Assembly (NCBI GenBank): GCA_947175285.1
Contig: CAMWMM010000185.1
Coordinates: forward strand, 1 to 8,693
Direction: 5' to 3'
DNA from: an uncultured Lachnospiraceae bacterium
GTDB lineage: Bacteria > Bacillota_A > Clostridia > Lachnospirales > Lachnospiraceae
Length of the DNA stretch: 8,693 bases
Under the pieces are notes generated by a model, which made no database searches, had not been told where the DNA came from, and worked only from the letters and a program-made list of their open reading frames with translations. The translations under genes and the position numbers were made by a program. Positions 1 to 6,967 of the stretch are shown piece after piece. Positions within the stretch are counted from its first letter, which is position 1. Every line of letters starts with the position of its first letter.

Positions 1-474
1 AAAATGTACAGCATTTTCAACCATCCGGCATTTACGGATAACTTCTGTCGGATTTATGATCTGTGCCTTTGCCTCTGTTTGTATCTGCCAACCGCCCGCC
101 TGTGACATTGTTAAGAAACGCAGAAACGGCACTTTCACACTGCATGCTCCATAAACTCTTACTTCTTTATCAGATTGCTGCGCGCTCTTTTCTACCATTC
201 CTGTTCCGAAATATTTCTTTCCAAACTGTGGCTCCATATGAGAAGAAAGATACTCAGACACACTATTTTTCTCTTTCTGTACACTGGCACGGAAACAAAC
301 CGTATAGGCATCCTGAAACAACACACATTTATCATAAAGATAAAAAGACGCATATATCAAAAAAACAAACAGAAAAACCGTCCACGGAATAATAAATGCC
401 GCTTCCAATGTCATATACCCTCCCATGCTTTTATGTTGTATTCTTTTTTTATCATTCTCCTTATCATTCCTCAT
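1..474 (-). CDS. TadE-like pseudopilin, second copy; 3' end cut off by window edge
   Basis: This reading frame is open from an ATG at 474 to position 1 (158 codons, no stop), so the C-terminus lies outside the window. The ATG overlaps the stop codon of the upstream peptidase as ATGA, which suggests translational coupling. The N-terminus is short and basic (residues 1-19), then comes YMTLEAAFIIP and a hydrophobic segment at about 25-47. Gly19 sits at -1 and Glu24 at +5, which is the prepilin peptidase consensus. Later in-frame ATGs (codons 17 and 21) would remove the leader, so the first ATG is preferred. After the membrane anchor there is a predicted extracytoplasmic region of about 110 residues with Cys60, Cys111 and Cys149 and an NPTEVIRKCR stretch near the edge. 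By family, TadE/TadF-like proteins are minor pseudopilins that help assemble the Flp pilus. The family call is from leader architecture and context, since the C-terminal part is divergent. Confidence 0.8.
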   Translation of the reverse strand, partial: MRNDKENDKKRIQHKSMGGYMTLEAAFIIPWTVFLFVFLIYASFYLYDKCVLFQDAYTVCFRASVQKEKNSVSEYLSSHMEPQFGKKYFGTGMVEKSAQQSDKEVRVYGACSVKVPFLRFLTMSQAGGWQIQTEAKAQIINPTEVIRKCRMVENAVHF

Positions 475-911
475 AAAATAAAACAAACCCCCATTCCCAT
501 CGCTAGAAACGGCACAAATGGAATCCTGCTGTTTTTCTGTGCTTTATGTAAAAATAGCAACAATGCACCGAAAAAAGCAGAAAGAAACAAACCGATGCAC
601 AGACCGGTAAAACATTGATTAAATCCAACGATAAGCCCTGTAATTGACAACAAAATTCCATCGCCGTATCCTACTTTTTCTTTTGTACACCAGCCTGTCA
701 ACAGGAAAAAAAGACCGGGCAGCAACGACATCAGTATCTGCACTGCAACTATGAATCCATTTCCTATCCTCCATATTGTAATGCTGGCTGCCGCCATCGC
801 CCCCACACCTGCCAGAATAACCGGAATTTCTTTCTTCCTGATATCAAATACGGTACATACAGCTAAAAATATAAATACAACGCCTTTTATAAAAATGTTT
901 TCTATCTGCAT
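471..911 (-). CDS. A24-family prepilin peptidase 2 (short TadV/CpaA-like)
   Basis: This is an integral membrane aspartic protease predicted to cut, and perhaps methylate, Flp-type prepilins at the cytoplasmic face. From the ATG at 911 it has 146 residues, within the short TadV/CpaA size class, and is almost entirely hydrophobic. The two catalytic aspartates of the family are visible: Asp23 in VFDIRKKEIP after the first membrane segment, and Asp84 in the GYGD motif (81-84). The frame stays open upstream to 1055, but that extension overlaps the previous gene and is not hydrophobic. The ATG at 911 has a G-rich stretch (GGGAGGGGG) about 11 bases upstream and overlaps the preceding gene by only 10 bases. 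Its stop overlaps the next gene's ATG (ATGA). It is the second peptidase of this type in the operon and lies between two TadE-like genes, which suggests it may serve them, though that is inference. Confidence 0.87.
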   Translation of the reverse strand: MQIENIFIKGVVFIFLAVCTVFDIRKKEIPVILAGVGAMAAASITIWRIGNGFIVAVQILMSLLPGLFFLLTGWCTKEKVGYGDGILLSITGLIVGFNQCFTGLCIGLFLSAFFGALLLFLHKAQKNSRIPFVPFLAMGMGVCFIL

Positions 912-1810
912 TTTGAACACCGCCCCCTCCCGCCGGTCTCCGATAATGGAACCGTATAAATGGTTCTTTTTAAACCGGAACAAGTAATTCGCGTATGGTA
1001 GCTGTTCCCCTGATTGGTAATATAAACTGTTCCCGACGCACCTTTTCTGCCGCAAATTTCACAAGGATAATACTTTCCGCCAGTCTGATTTCTGGTGCTG
1101 TCAATCGCTGTCATGGCAACGGATTCAATGGACGGATTTAAATAAGTACAATTCCGGTTTGTATGATATACCGTTCCTGTTTCGGTAATATAAACCATTG
1201 GGTCTTCTTCCGTAAAATCACTAATACCGCTTTCTACATCATAGCCTGTCCACGCCCGTCCGTAATAACACTGACTGACGCCCAAATCCGAAAATACCAT
1301 AAGCGGAAATATCGGCTGTATTTGATAGGACAAATAGATTTCCACCATATCATTTTTTCCCATAATAGAAGTACCGGTAAAGGAAATTCCTGCTGCCCCG
1401 TTTTTGATACAGGAACCGTCCAAATATTTTTTCCCGGCATAATCCAGAATTTGATTTTTAGCATAAGCTTCTGTCAGCACCACGGAAGAAATGTCTCCCG
1501 GCAAAACGCTCCCCGCAGTTTTTTCATATACATATCCGGCAAATGCCATTTTATTACCTGTCTGATGAAGAGCTGCATTCAGATGGCTTTGCAGTCCTAT
1601 CATATTGATTGCCGACATAACCTGCAAAAAGAAGAACATAAAGAACGGCAGCGCTATGGCAGCTTCTACCGTAAGAGATGCCTTAAGCTTCCGGGAGGTA
1701 AAAGAGGACGCCCTCTTTACCGGTTCATGTTGATGAAGAACTGATAGATGTGCCCGGAGAGAATTTGCTGTCGTTTGATTTGTTTTTTTATGTAACCGTA
1801 AAAAGGGCAT
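902..1810 (-). CDS. TadE-like pseudopilin with two C-terminal Cys/His modules
   Basis: 302 residues. The pilin-like segment is SLTVEAAIALPFF at 45-57, followed by a hydrophobic stretch to about 72. Ala44 is at -1 and Glu49 at +5 relative to a predicted peptidase cut, with Ala replacing the usual Gly. The leader of 44 residues is long for a TadE-like protein, but no ATG, GTG or TTG occurs in frame between codon 1 and Met58. The ATG at 1810 has an excellent AAAGGAGGT site 9 bases upstream. Residues 75-200 form the predicted extracytoplasmic TadE-like body. Residues 206-302 hold two similar modules that each start with VYIT: His216, Cys221, Cys250, Cys253, and His272, Cys277, Cys298, Cys301. The H-x4-C...C-x2-C pattern suggests a metal-binding or disulphide fold, similar in layout to Ada-type zinc motifs. 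It lies 21 bases after the DUF5702 gene and overlaps peptidase 2 by 10 bases. A strong inverted repeat covers its start. Confidence 0.85.
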   Translation of the reverse strand: MPFLRLHKKTNQTTANSLRAHLSVLHQHEPVKRASSFTSRKLKASLTVEAAIALPFFMFFFLQVMSAINMIGLQSHLNAALHQTGNKMAFAGYVYEKTAGSVLPGDISSVVLTEAYAKNQILDYAGKKYLDGSCIKNGAAGISFTGTSIMGKNDMVEIYLSYQIQPIFPLMVFSDLGVSQCYYGRAWTGYDVESGISDFTEEDPMVYITETGTVYHTNRNCTYLNPSIESVAMTAIDSTRNQTGGKYYPCEICGRKGASGTVYITNQGNSYHTRITCSGLKRTIYTVPLSETGGRGRCSKCR

Positions 1811-1824
1811 CCTCTTTTACCTCC
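1694..1824 (-). repeat. 131-bp long inverted repeat spanning the start of the first TadE-like gene
   Basis: The left arm is 1694-1724 and the right arm 1795-1824, separated by a 70-base loop. The arms match at 28 of 30 positions plus one bulged base. In the sense (minus-strand) RNA both differences become G-U pairs, so the helix is unbroken apart from the bulge. The arm contains the GGAGG ribosome binding site (1820-1824) and the ATG (1808-1810) of the TadE-like gene. Each arm is also partly self-complementary (GTAAAGAGG...CCTCTTTTAC within 1698-1720), so two small hairpins are an alternative fold. It could be a translational switch, an RNA processing or stability element, or the remnant of a small palindromic mobile element. 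No convincing target-site duplication is seen; the flanks CAGAAA and CGGAAG match at 4 of 6 positions. Confidence 0.9.
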
Positions 1825-1831
1825 TTTCTGC

Positions 1832-3265
1832 CTAATAATATCCATACAGACGTTCCATTTCATAGGAATGTCCAAAACCGCTTGTCACTGATAAATGCGC
1901 ACGATAAGTATCAAAGCATCCATCCAGTCGAAAATTACCGTTTCCCGGCGTCTTCCGGATATCCATTTCCATAATATCCATTGCCCGGAATGTTCTGTCA
2001 TGTCCGTTTGTCAAAAAAAGCATAATTTCCAGATATTCTTTATAGTTTAGTCCTCTGCCGTTATCCTCATTTGCCAGACTTCCTTTTACATTTTTAATAC
2101 TGTCAATTCCGGTTTTCCAATCCGCGGCTGTTTTAAAGACAGGCACTCTGCCCCCGTTTAGCAGCGTCTTAACATCCTGTAAACTTTCCACGTATGCCCA
2201 TGCATACAGAATCGTGTATTTGACCGGTTCTGTCAGTGCCGGCTGAAGGGTAACTGCCGTAAGCGCAAGCGCCATGGCTTCGGCTTCTGCCACCTTTCCG
2301 CTGTCCGAAAGGATGTAAATCACATTGGAAACCTCCCGCCACCGCAATAATCTTTTTGCTGTTTCTTCCAAATTCTGCCAGTCGGTATCTTTTCCGGCAA
2401 TGATATATTCGATTTGATACTGTAATAAAGAATCCTCTTTCAAATTTCCATAATATCCGCACTTCTCAAACAAGTAGGTTAGAAATAAGATATCATTCGC
2501 CGTTCCCGAAATCTCCGCTGCTTCCTGACACACACCGCTTCCCTGCATTAAAGAACGGTGCGATATGTATTGCGAAAGCGTTGTCTTTACAGTTGAGATA
2601 CTATCAATATCATCCACAACCAGATTTAAAACACCGATACTTCGTGTCGCATTTGCCGCATCCGCCGGATTATCCAACGGTACTTCTTCAAATACGCCCT
2701 CTTCCACTTCCTCCTCCGGCAGTCCGATTTCATCAATCTGCGCCTGATAGCTTTCCCTTTCTCCGGAAACATCACGGGATTCCATCTGCGCGCCATTTAC
2801 CTGCGCAATATTTCCGCTTATTTTTTCCAGTATACTTCCTACCGGATAGTCCGCCATATAATCGCTAATCTGTCTTTTCAATACCTCCCCGTCCTCATCA
2901 GACGCAATGGAGTATTCCGCAATTTCCACGCTGTTTACACTCATATCCAGAAAATCCCTTACCAGCCGAAAGCCTCCCTTCTTTTGCGGCTGTAGATTCT
3001 TCTGCATATAATTTCTTAAATGCTCCTCCGTATTCGCGATAGACGGTGCACTTCCGCCATAGGAAGTATCTACAAATAATAAGTCGTACTGCTTAAGCAA
3101 CTCCCTGTGGTATTCCGCTAAAACCGCATTCATTCCTATATCCGCCGCACATTCGAATTTCATCCTGACCGCGCTGATTCTTGCCCCCTCTATCAAGGTA
3201 AGAACAAGCGATAAAATCAGACTGAGAGATAAGGAAAGAAAGACTGTGATATACCCTTTTCTCAT
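1832..3265 (-). CDS. DUF5702-type Tad-associated pilin-like protein
   Basis: 477 residues. The N-terminus MRKGYITVFLSLSLSLIL resembles a very short class III (prepilin-like) signal followed by a membrane segment to about residue 26. Gly4 would be at -1, but the +5 position is Phe9 instead of Glu. The rest is predicted to be extracytoplasmic: an N-terminal helical region (27-110), an acidic linker around 183-197 (EEEVEEGVFEEV), and a long C-terminal part with LYAWAYVESLQDVKTLLNGG (353-372) and YLEIMLFLTNG (411-421), which I recognise as typical of DUF5702 proteins of clostridial Tad loci. Its ATG overlaps the pilin stop (ATGA) and has no clear ribosome binding site of its own, so translation probably depends on the pilin gene. 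The function is unknown; a large minor pseudopilin or surface-exposed component of the pilus is a reasonable inference. Confidence 0.82.
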   Translation of the reverse strand: MRKGYITVFLSLSLSLILSLVLTLIEGARISAVRMKFECAADIGMNAVLAEYHRELLKQYDLLFVDTSYGGSAPSIANTEEHLRNYMQKNLQPQKKGGFRLVRDFLDMSVNSVEIAEYSIASDEDGEVLKRQISDYMADYPVGSILEKISGNIAQVNGAQMESRDVSGERESYQAQIDEIGLPEEEVEEGVFEEVPLDNPADAANATRSIGVLNLVVDDIDSISTVKTTLSQYISHRSLMQGSGVCQEAAEISGTANDILFLTYLFEKCGYYGNLKEDSLLQYQIEYIIAGKDTDWQNLEETAKRLLRWREVSNVIYILSDSGKVAEAEAMALALTAVTLQPALTEPVKYTILYAWAYVESLQDVKTLLNGGRVPVFKTAADWKTGIDSIKNVKGSLANEDNGRGLNYKEYLEIMLFLTNGHDRTFRAMDIMEMDIRKTPGNGNFRLDGCFDTYRAHLSVTSGFGHSYEMERLYGYY

Positions 3266-3450
3266 GACATTACCGTATTGCTGTCTGTCGTAATTTTCTC
3301 AAATATACTTTCTACTAAAGAGCGCAGTTGTTCTTTGAAAATAATTACCAGACCAATCAGCACGACAATAATCAGGATAATCTCCACGGTTCCCATGCCG
3401 TCCTCTTCTTTTACAAAATTCCTAAATCCTTTTAATTTTTTCTTACTCAT
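3262..3450 (-). CDS. flp: Flp family type IVb pilin (major pilin candidate)
   Basis: 62 residues with a typical Flp architecture. There is a basic leader with an EEDG end (1-18), predicted cleavage after Gly18, then MGTVEIILIIVVLIGLVII with Glu23 at +5, and a short amphipathic tail rich in charged residues. The mature pilin would be 44 residues, in the small size class of Flp pilins. The start is supported by AAAAGGAG 7 bases before the ATG. It follows tadC after a 65-base gap, the longest gap in the operon, and overlaps the DUF5702 gene by 4 bases. By family it forms the pilus filament after processing by an A24 peptidase. It is the only small pilin in the window. Confidence 0.93.
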   Translation of the reverse strand: MSKKKLKGFRNFVKEEDGMGTVEIILIIVVLIGLVIIFKEQLRSLVESIFEKITTDSNTVMS

Positions 3451-3504
3451 ACTTTTTCTCCTTTTCTTTTTAATTCCCCATTCTTTCTCAAATTGTAAAT
3501 AATT

Positions 3505-3533
3505 TATTTTTCACACTATGAGAATGAAAAATA
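3505..3533 (-). repeat. 9-bp inverted repeat around the tadC stop codon
   Basis: TATTTTTCA (3505-3513) and TGAAAAATA (3525-3533) are perfect reverse complements around an 11-base loop that contains the tadC stop codon. The stem is AU-rich and is not followed by a run of U residues, so it is not a convincing terminator. Its place just before the pilin gene would suit a weak transcript-stabilising or processing hairpin, but a chance match in AT-rich DNA is also possible. Confidence 0.4.
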
Positions 3534-4982
3534 TGCCGGAATCATAATTAACACCATAACGATGCACAGCATCATTATCATAGGTAATAAAAGTTTTGTT
3601 CCGGCTTCCTCCCCGGCTTTTTTTGCAGCGTTTTTTCTGTGTTCAAAGGCGGCTGCCGTCTCCTGCCTGAGCATCAGCAATAAATCATTGCTTCCTTTGC
3701 GCAGATTTTGTGATAAAAGAGCGCAGAGTTTCATATAGGGCTGTAGCCGGCAGCGCCTGCCCAGATGCTCATATGCCTCTGTTTCTGATATTCCGCTTTG
3801 CAGTTCATGACAAAGTAACAGAATTTCTTCATAAACATATCTTCTCCCATTAGCAGCTTTCTGTTTTTTGTAATCCTCCCCCATCTTTTGAAAGGCATTC
3901 CGAATTGTCATACCTGCTCCCATATACAACGTCAGTTTATTGACAATCTCCGGATAATCCAATAACAACTCCCGGTTCCGTTTTTCCAGATTTTCCTCCA
4001 CTTCTTTTTTCTTGGAAAAAAATACAAGCATCGCCGCTATACACATGAGCAAAAAGAAATAACCGCTGCTATCCTGCATCACCTCCCTCCAAATAATTTT
4101 TTTCTCCCCTACTTCCTGCGGCAATACCATAACGCTCTCTGTTCGGCTCTCTCGGTTTTGTACTTCCAAGGCTTCCTGAATGCTTCGCATCAACATTTCC
4201 TCTTCCGTATAAACAGCCGGATATATTAGTACCGGAAATACTTCCTCAAATTCACTCTCTTCATATCGGAAGTAAGCTTTTAGCGTAACCGTTTCCGCCG
4301 TCTCCATGTCTTCATTACATACGCTTCCGTCTGTATGGAGAATCCGGTAGCGGCTGCTCTCCCAGGATATTTTGAAAGGATAACCTTCTATGGAAGTAAC
4401 CAGTTCCAAATCTTTTGTGATATGCTCCAGACTGTCGTTTTCTCCCAGTATAATTTCAGGTAACTGTGCGGAGACTTCCTTGAATAAAGCCGTAATTTCT
4501 TCCGTCCTGTACTTTTGCTCATCCACCGTATAGCGAATGGTCTTTTCCTCTTCTCCCTCTACCTGTGCTGCCAGAAAAACTTCCGTACCGCCCTGTCCAT
4601 ATGACTTTCTGTTAAGAATTCCTCCCTCCTGTAATAGTCCGCCTGTCTGTGCGCTTAACGCTGCACATAAAGAAAACAGATTGCCTAAGAAAAAAACTGC
4701 CGCCACAAGAGAATACTGTCTTACATAAAATTCTCTGACCTGATATTTTTCCGATATGTCCGGGTGCAGCAGCTTTAAATTTTTTCCAAGCTGACTTTCT
4801 CCGGCTTGTCTGAAGTGTCTTTTCTTTTTTCTGAGAATCCATACGGCTGCTTTTACAAAAAGGATTTCTCCCGGATAACCTTTCTTATTTCCCTGCTTTT
4901 GAAAATCATCTACATTCTCTTTAGCAGATACGATAAAAATAATCAGATAAAGAATGAAAATTGCTATATATCTATATATCAT
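3516..4982 (-). CDS. tadC: TadC, inner-membrane platform protein with an Ig-like insertion
   Basis: 488 residues, clearly longer than the roughly 300 usual for TadC. Visible parts: membrane segment 1 (3-19); a basic, presumably cytoplasmic loop (20-88); membrane segment 2 (89-109); an acidic insertion (about 110-307); membrane segment 3 (308-323) followed by KKK; a cytoplasmic type II secretion F (GspF/TadC-like) helical domain at about 335-460; and a final membrane segment (464-486). The charge pattern puts the insertion outside the membrane. Within it, about 186-255 follows the pattern of atrophied bacterial Ig domains: an ITKDLEL start, ISWESS, a TDGSV turn, VTLKAYF and a final VFPVLIYP strand. 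By family, TadC pairs with TadB to form the platform on which CpaF acts. The start has AGAGG 7 bases upstream and lies 16 bases after tadB. Confidence 0.88.
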   Translation of the reverse strand: MIYRYIAIFILYLIIFIVSAKENVDDFQKQGNKKGYPGEILFVKAAVWILRKKKRHFRQAGESQLGKNLKLLHPDISEKYQVREFYVRQYSLVAAVFFLGNLFSLCAALSAQTGGLLQEGGILNRKSYGQGGTEVFLAAQVEGEEEKTIRYTVDEQKYRTEEITALFKEVSAQLPEIILGENDSLEHITKDLELVTSIEGYPFKISWESSRYRILHTDGSVCNEDMETAETVTLKAYFRYEESEFEEVFPVLIYPAVYTEEEMLMRSIQEALEVQNRESRTESVMVLPQEVGEKKIIWREVMQDSSGYFFLLMCIAAMLVFFSKKKEVEENLEKRNRELLLDYPEIVNKLTLYMGAGMTIRNAFQKMGEDYKKQKAANGRRYVYEEILLLCHELQSGISETEAYEHLGRRCRLQPYMKLCALLSQNLRKGSNDLLLMLRQETAAAFEHRKNAAKKAGEEAGTKLLLPMIMMLCIVMVLIMIPAYFSFS

Positions 4983-4998
4983 AATGTAACCTCTGTTT

Positions 4999-5778
4999 TT
5001 ACACTTCTATTGCAACTATCTTTTTGGAAATCATAAATGCCGCCAAATAGAGAATCAGGCAAAACGTCATAATGACAATCCCTATCGGATTGTGATACAG
5101 CACATCAAAAAACCCCTTTGATGTGATACTGATATAGAAAATGATAAAGAAAGGAATAACATTCATAATTTTCTGCTCCATTTTTTTGGAACTTAATATC
5201 ACTTGTATTTCCTTGTCTACCGCACTTTTTTGCTCAATTGAATCCGCTGTTTCCGATAAAATTTCCGTCATGTTGCCGCCCGTGCGCTTTGCTATCAGAA
5301 AAACATCCGCAAACTGTAAAATATCCGGCACATGGCTTCTTACACCAAGTTCATATAACAGCTTTTCCAATACATTATTGTTCTCCAGCCCCTTTGCAAT
5401 ATAACTTAATTCTTTACAAATATAACTGTCTCTGCCATACAACATTGCCATATCCTGATATGCCTCCCGAAAAGCATTTTCTACGGAATATCCTGCCTTT
5501 TGATTTGCCGATACCGACAATACTGCGTCTTTGAACTGTATGCTTAACTCCTGTTTTCTCTTTTTTACCAGTTCCTTTTTCTTCCACTCCAGAAAAAATG
5601 GAAGCGCCGGCGCTAGAAGCAAACACGCCCATATAGATTGGTAAAAGAAATAGCTGATTATCCCCACTAACAAAATTCCCTCTGCCGTATATAAAAGCCA
5701 CTCCTTACCACTAAACGGATAACTTCCATAATCAATCCCGTTCCGTACAGATGCCTGCGCTTTTAAGTTTTTCCACAT
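4999..5778 (-). CDS. tadB: TadB, inner-membrane platform protein (T2SS F family)
   Basis: 259 residues. Membrane segments are at about 28-48 and 50-64, followed by a basic stretch (WKKKELVKKRKQE, 65-77). The cytoplasmic T2SS F domain is at about 80-200, with AGYSVENAFREAY and AKRTGGNMTEILSETADSIEQK, both characteristic of TadB. Two closing membrane segments follow (about 204-219 and 231-250). Size and domain order are normal for TadB. The ATG at 5778 has AAGGAG 9 bases upstream, inside the end of cpaF; the two genes overlap by 47 bases, so this ribosome binding site also codes for Lys-Gly-Glu of CpaF. By family, TadB and TadC form the membrane platform that links the motor ATPase to pilin insertion. 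Confidence 0.94.
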   Translation of the reverse strand: MWKNLKAQASVRNGIDYGSYPFSGKEWLLYTAEGILLVGIISYFFYQSIWACLLLAPALPFFLEWKKKELVKKRKQELSIQFKDAVLSVSANQKAGYSVENAFREAYQDMAMLYGRDSYICKELSYIAKGLENNNVLEKLLYELGVRSHVPDILQFADVFLIAKRTGGNMTEILSETADSIEQKSAVDKEIQVILSSKKMEQKIMNVIPFFIIFYISITSKGFFDVLYHNPIGIVIMTFCLILYLAAFMISKKIVAIEV

Positions 5779-6967
5779 ATGTCAATTCTCCTTTTTTCTC
5801 CAGTGTGCCAATTATTTTTCCGTTTTCATCCTCTCCCTTCTCTTGAAAGCTATACAGAGGCTTTAACCGGATTTCCCCTTCTTCAAATCCAAGAACTTCT
5901 ACAATTTCCAGAACTTTCCTGCTTTTATCACGAAGTCTGCCCAGATGAACAAGAATATCAATCCCGGATGCAATCTGCTGTCTGATGGCATTTAGCGGCA
6001 GTTCCATACCCATCAAAATCATATTTTCCAGACGGCTCATCATATCTTTGGAACTGTTGGCGTGACCTGTTGACATGGAACCATCATGCCCGGTATTTAA
6101 GCACTGCATCATATCAAATGCCTCTCCGCCTCTGACCTCTCCGACAATAATTCTGTCCGGCCTCATTCGAAGGGATGTTTTGATTAAATCCCGAATCGTA
6201 ATTTCCCGGCATCCTTCTACATTCGCGTTTCTTGTTTCCAGCCGGACAATATTCGGAATGTTCAAAATCTGTAATTCCGCACTGTCTTCAATCGTAATAA
6301 TTCTTTCTTCCTGCGGAATATAATTGGAAAGTGCATTCAAAAATGTTGTCTTACCAGAGCCGGTTCCTCCGCTGATAAAAATATTATATTTTGCCTCCAC
6401 CAGTTTCTGCAGCCACTTACAGACTTCCTCAGAAATGGAGCCGAAAGAAACCAAGTCCTCCATCGTAATCGGTTTATCCGGAAAACGTCTGATGGTAACA
6501 ATCGGACCATTTAAGGCAACCGGACTTAAAACCACATTGACTCTCGCTCCGTTTTCAAGCCTTGCATCTACAATCGGAGCGGCTTCATTGACAACCCGGT
6601 TGCATGCTGCTACAATCTGTTGAATTACGTCTTCCAGTTTTTCTTTACTTTCAAACTTCTGCTCCAAACGAAACAGCTTTCCTTTTTTCTCAATGAAGAT
6701 ATGCTCCGCCCCGTTAATCATGATTTCCGTGACATCCTTATCGTCCACAAGTTCCTGTAATACATCTAACTTCCTGACCGCATGGAAAAGCTCTTTTCGC
6801 AGTTTCTCTTTCTCCACCAGCGACAGCGCCTGCTTCTTTCCTTCTTTAATGAGAAGTTCATCAATGAGTTCCTGCATTTCTTCATCCGATATTTCTCTGG
6901 AATAATCAATCTCTGCGTTCAATTTTTCTTTTAATTGTTTTCTTAATTCATCCTGCCTGTTTTTCAT
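5732..6967 (-). CDS. cpaF: CpaF/TadA family motor ATPase
   Basis: 411 residues; a cytoplasmic secretion ATPase of the VirB11/GspE superfamily that powers Flp pilus assembly. An N-terminal helical part (1-75) precedes the N-terminal domain (about 76-165, VTEIMINGAEHIFIEKKGK and VVLSPVALNGPIVTIRRF). All core motifs are intact: Walker A GGTGSGKTT (200-208, Lys206), Asp box TIEDSAEL (225-232), Walker B IIVGEVRGGEAFD (273-285, Glu277) and His box STGHANSS (299-306, His302). Length is within the usual CpaF range. The start has GAGG 6 bases upstream (CAAGAGGATTTAT then ATG) and overlaps tadZ by 20 bases. It is the only assembly ATPase in the window and no separate retraction ATPase is seen, in line with other Tad systems. 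Confidence 0.96.
   Translation of the reverse strand: MKNRQDELRKQLKEKLNAEIDYSREISDEEMQELIDELLIKEGKKQALSLVEKEKLRKELFHAVRKLDVLQELVDDKDVTEIMINGAEHIFIEKKGKLFRLEQKFESKEKLEDVIQQIVAACNRVVNEAAPIVDARLENGARVNVVLSPVALNGPIVTIRRFPDKPITMEDLVSFGSISEEVCKWLQKLVEAKYNIFISGGTGSGKTTFLNALSNYIPQEERIITIEDSAELQILNIPNIVRLETRNANVEGCREITIRDLIKTSLRMRPDRIIVGEVRGGEAFDMMQCLNTGHDGSMSTGHANSSKDMMSRLENMILMGMELPLNAIRQQIASGIDILVHLGRLRDKSRKVLEIVEVLGFEEGEIRLKPLYSFQEKGEDENGKIIGTLEKKGELTYVEKLKSAGICTERD

Noticed and set aside
63..618. Two open frames on the plus strand (63-392 and 175-618).
   Set aside because: They are antisense to the TadE-like gene at 1-474, are rich in His, Lys, Phe and Ile without domain features, and have no ribosome binding site.
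912..1055. Upstream extension of peptidase 2 to an ATG at 1055.
   Set aside because: It would overlap the TadE-like gene by about 150 bases and add a hydrophilic stretch before the first membrane segment; the ATG at 911 fits better.
1694..1824. Invertible phase-variation switch flanked by inverted repeats.
   Set aside because: The inner segment is only 70 bases, contains no promoter, and no recombinase gene is nearby; an RNA-level role or an element remnant fits better.
5732..5778. The 47-base overlap between cpaF and tadB as a possible frameshift or wrong start.
   Set aside because: Both reading frames are intact, CpaF has a normal C-terminus and tadB has AAGGAG at proper spacing; it is simply a long overlap.
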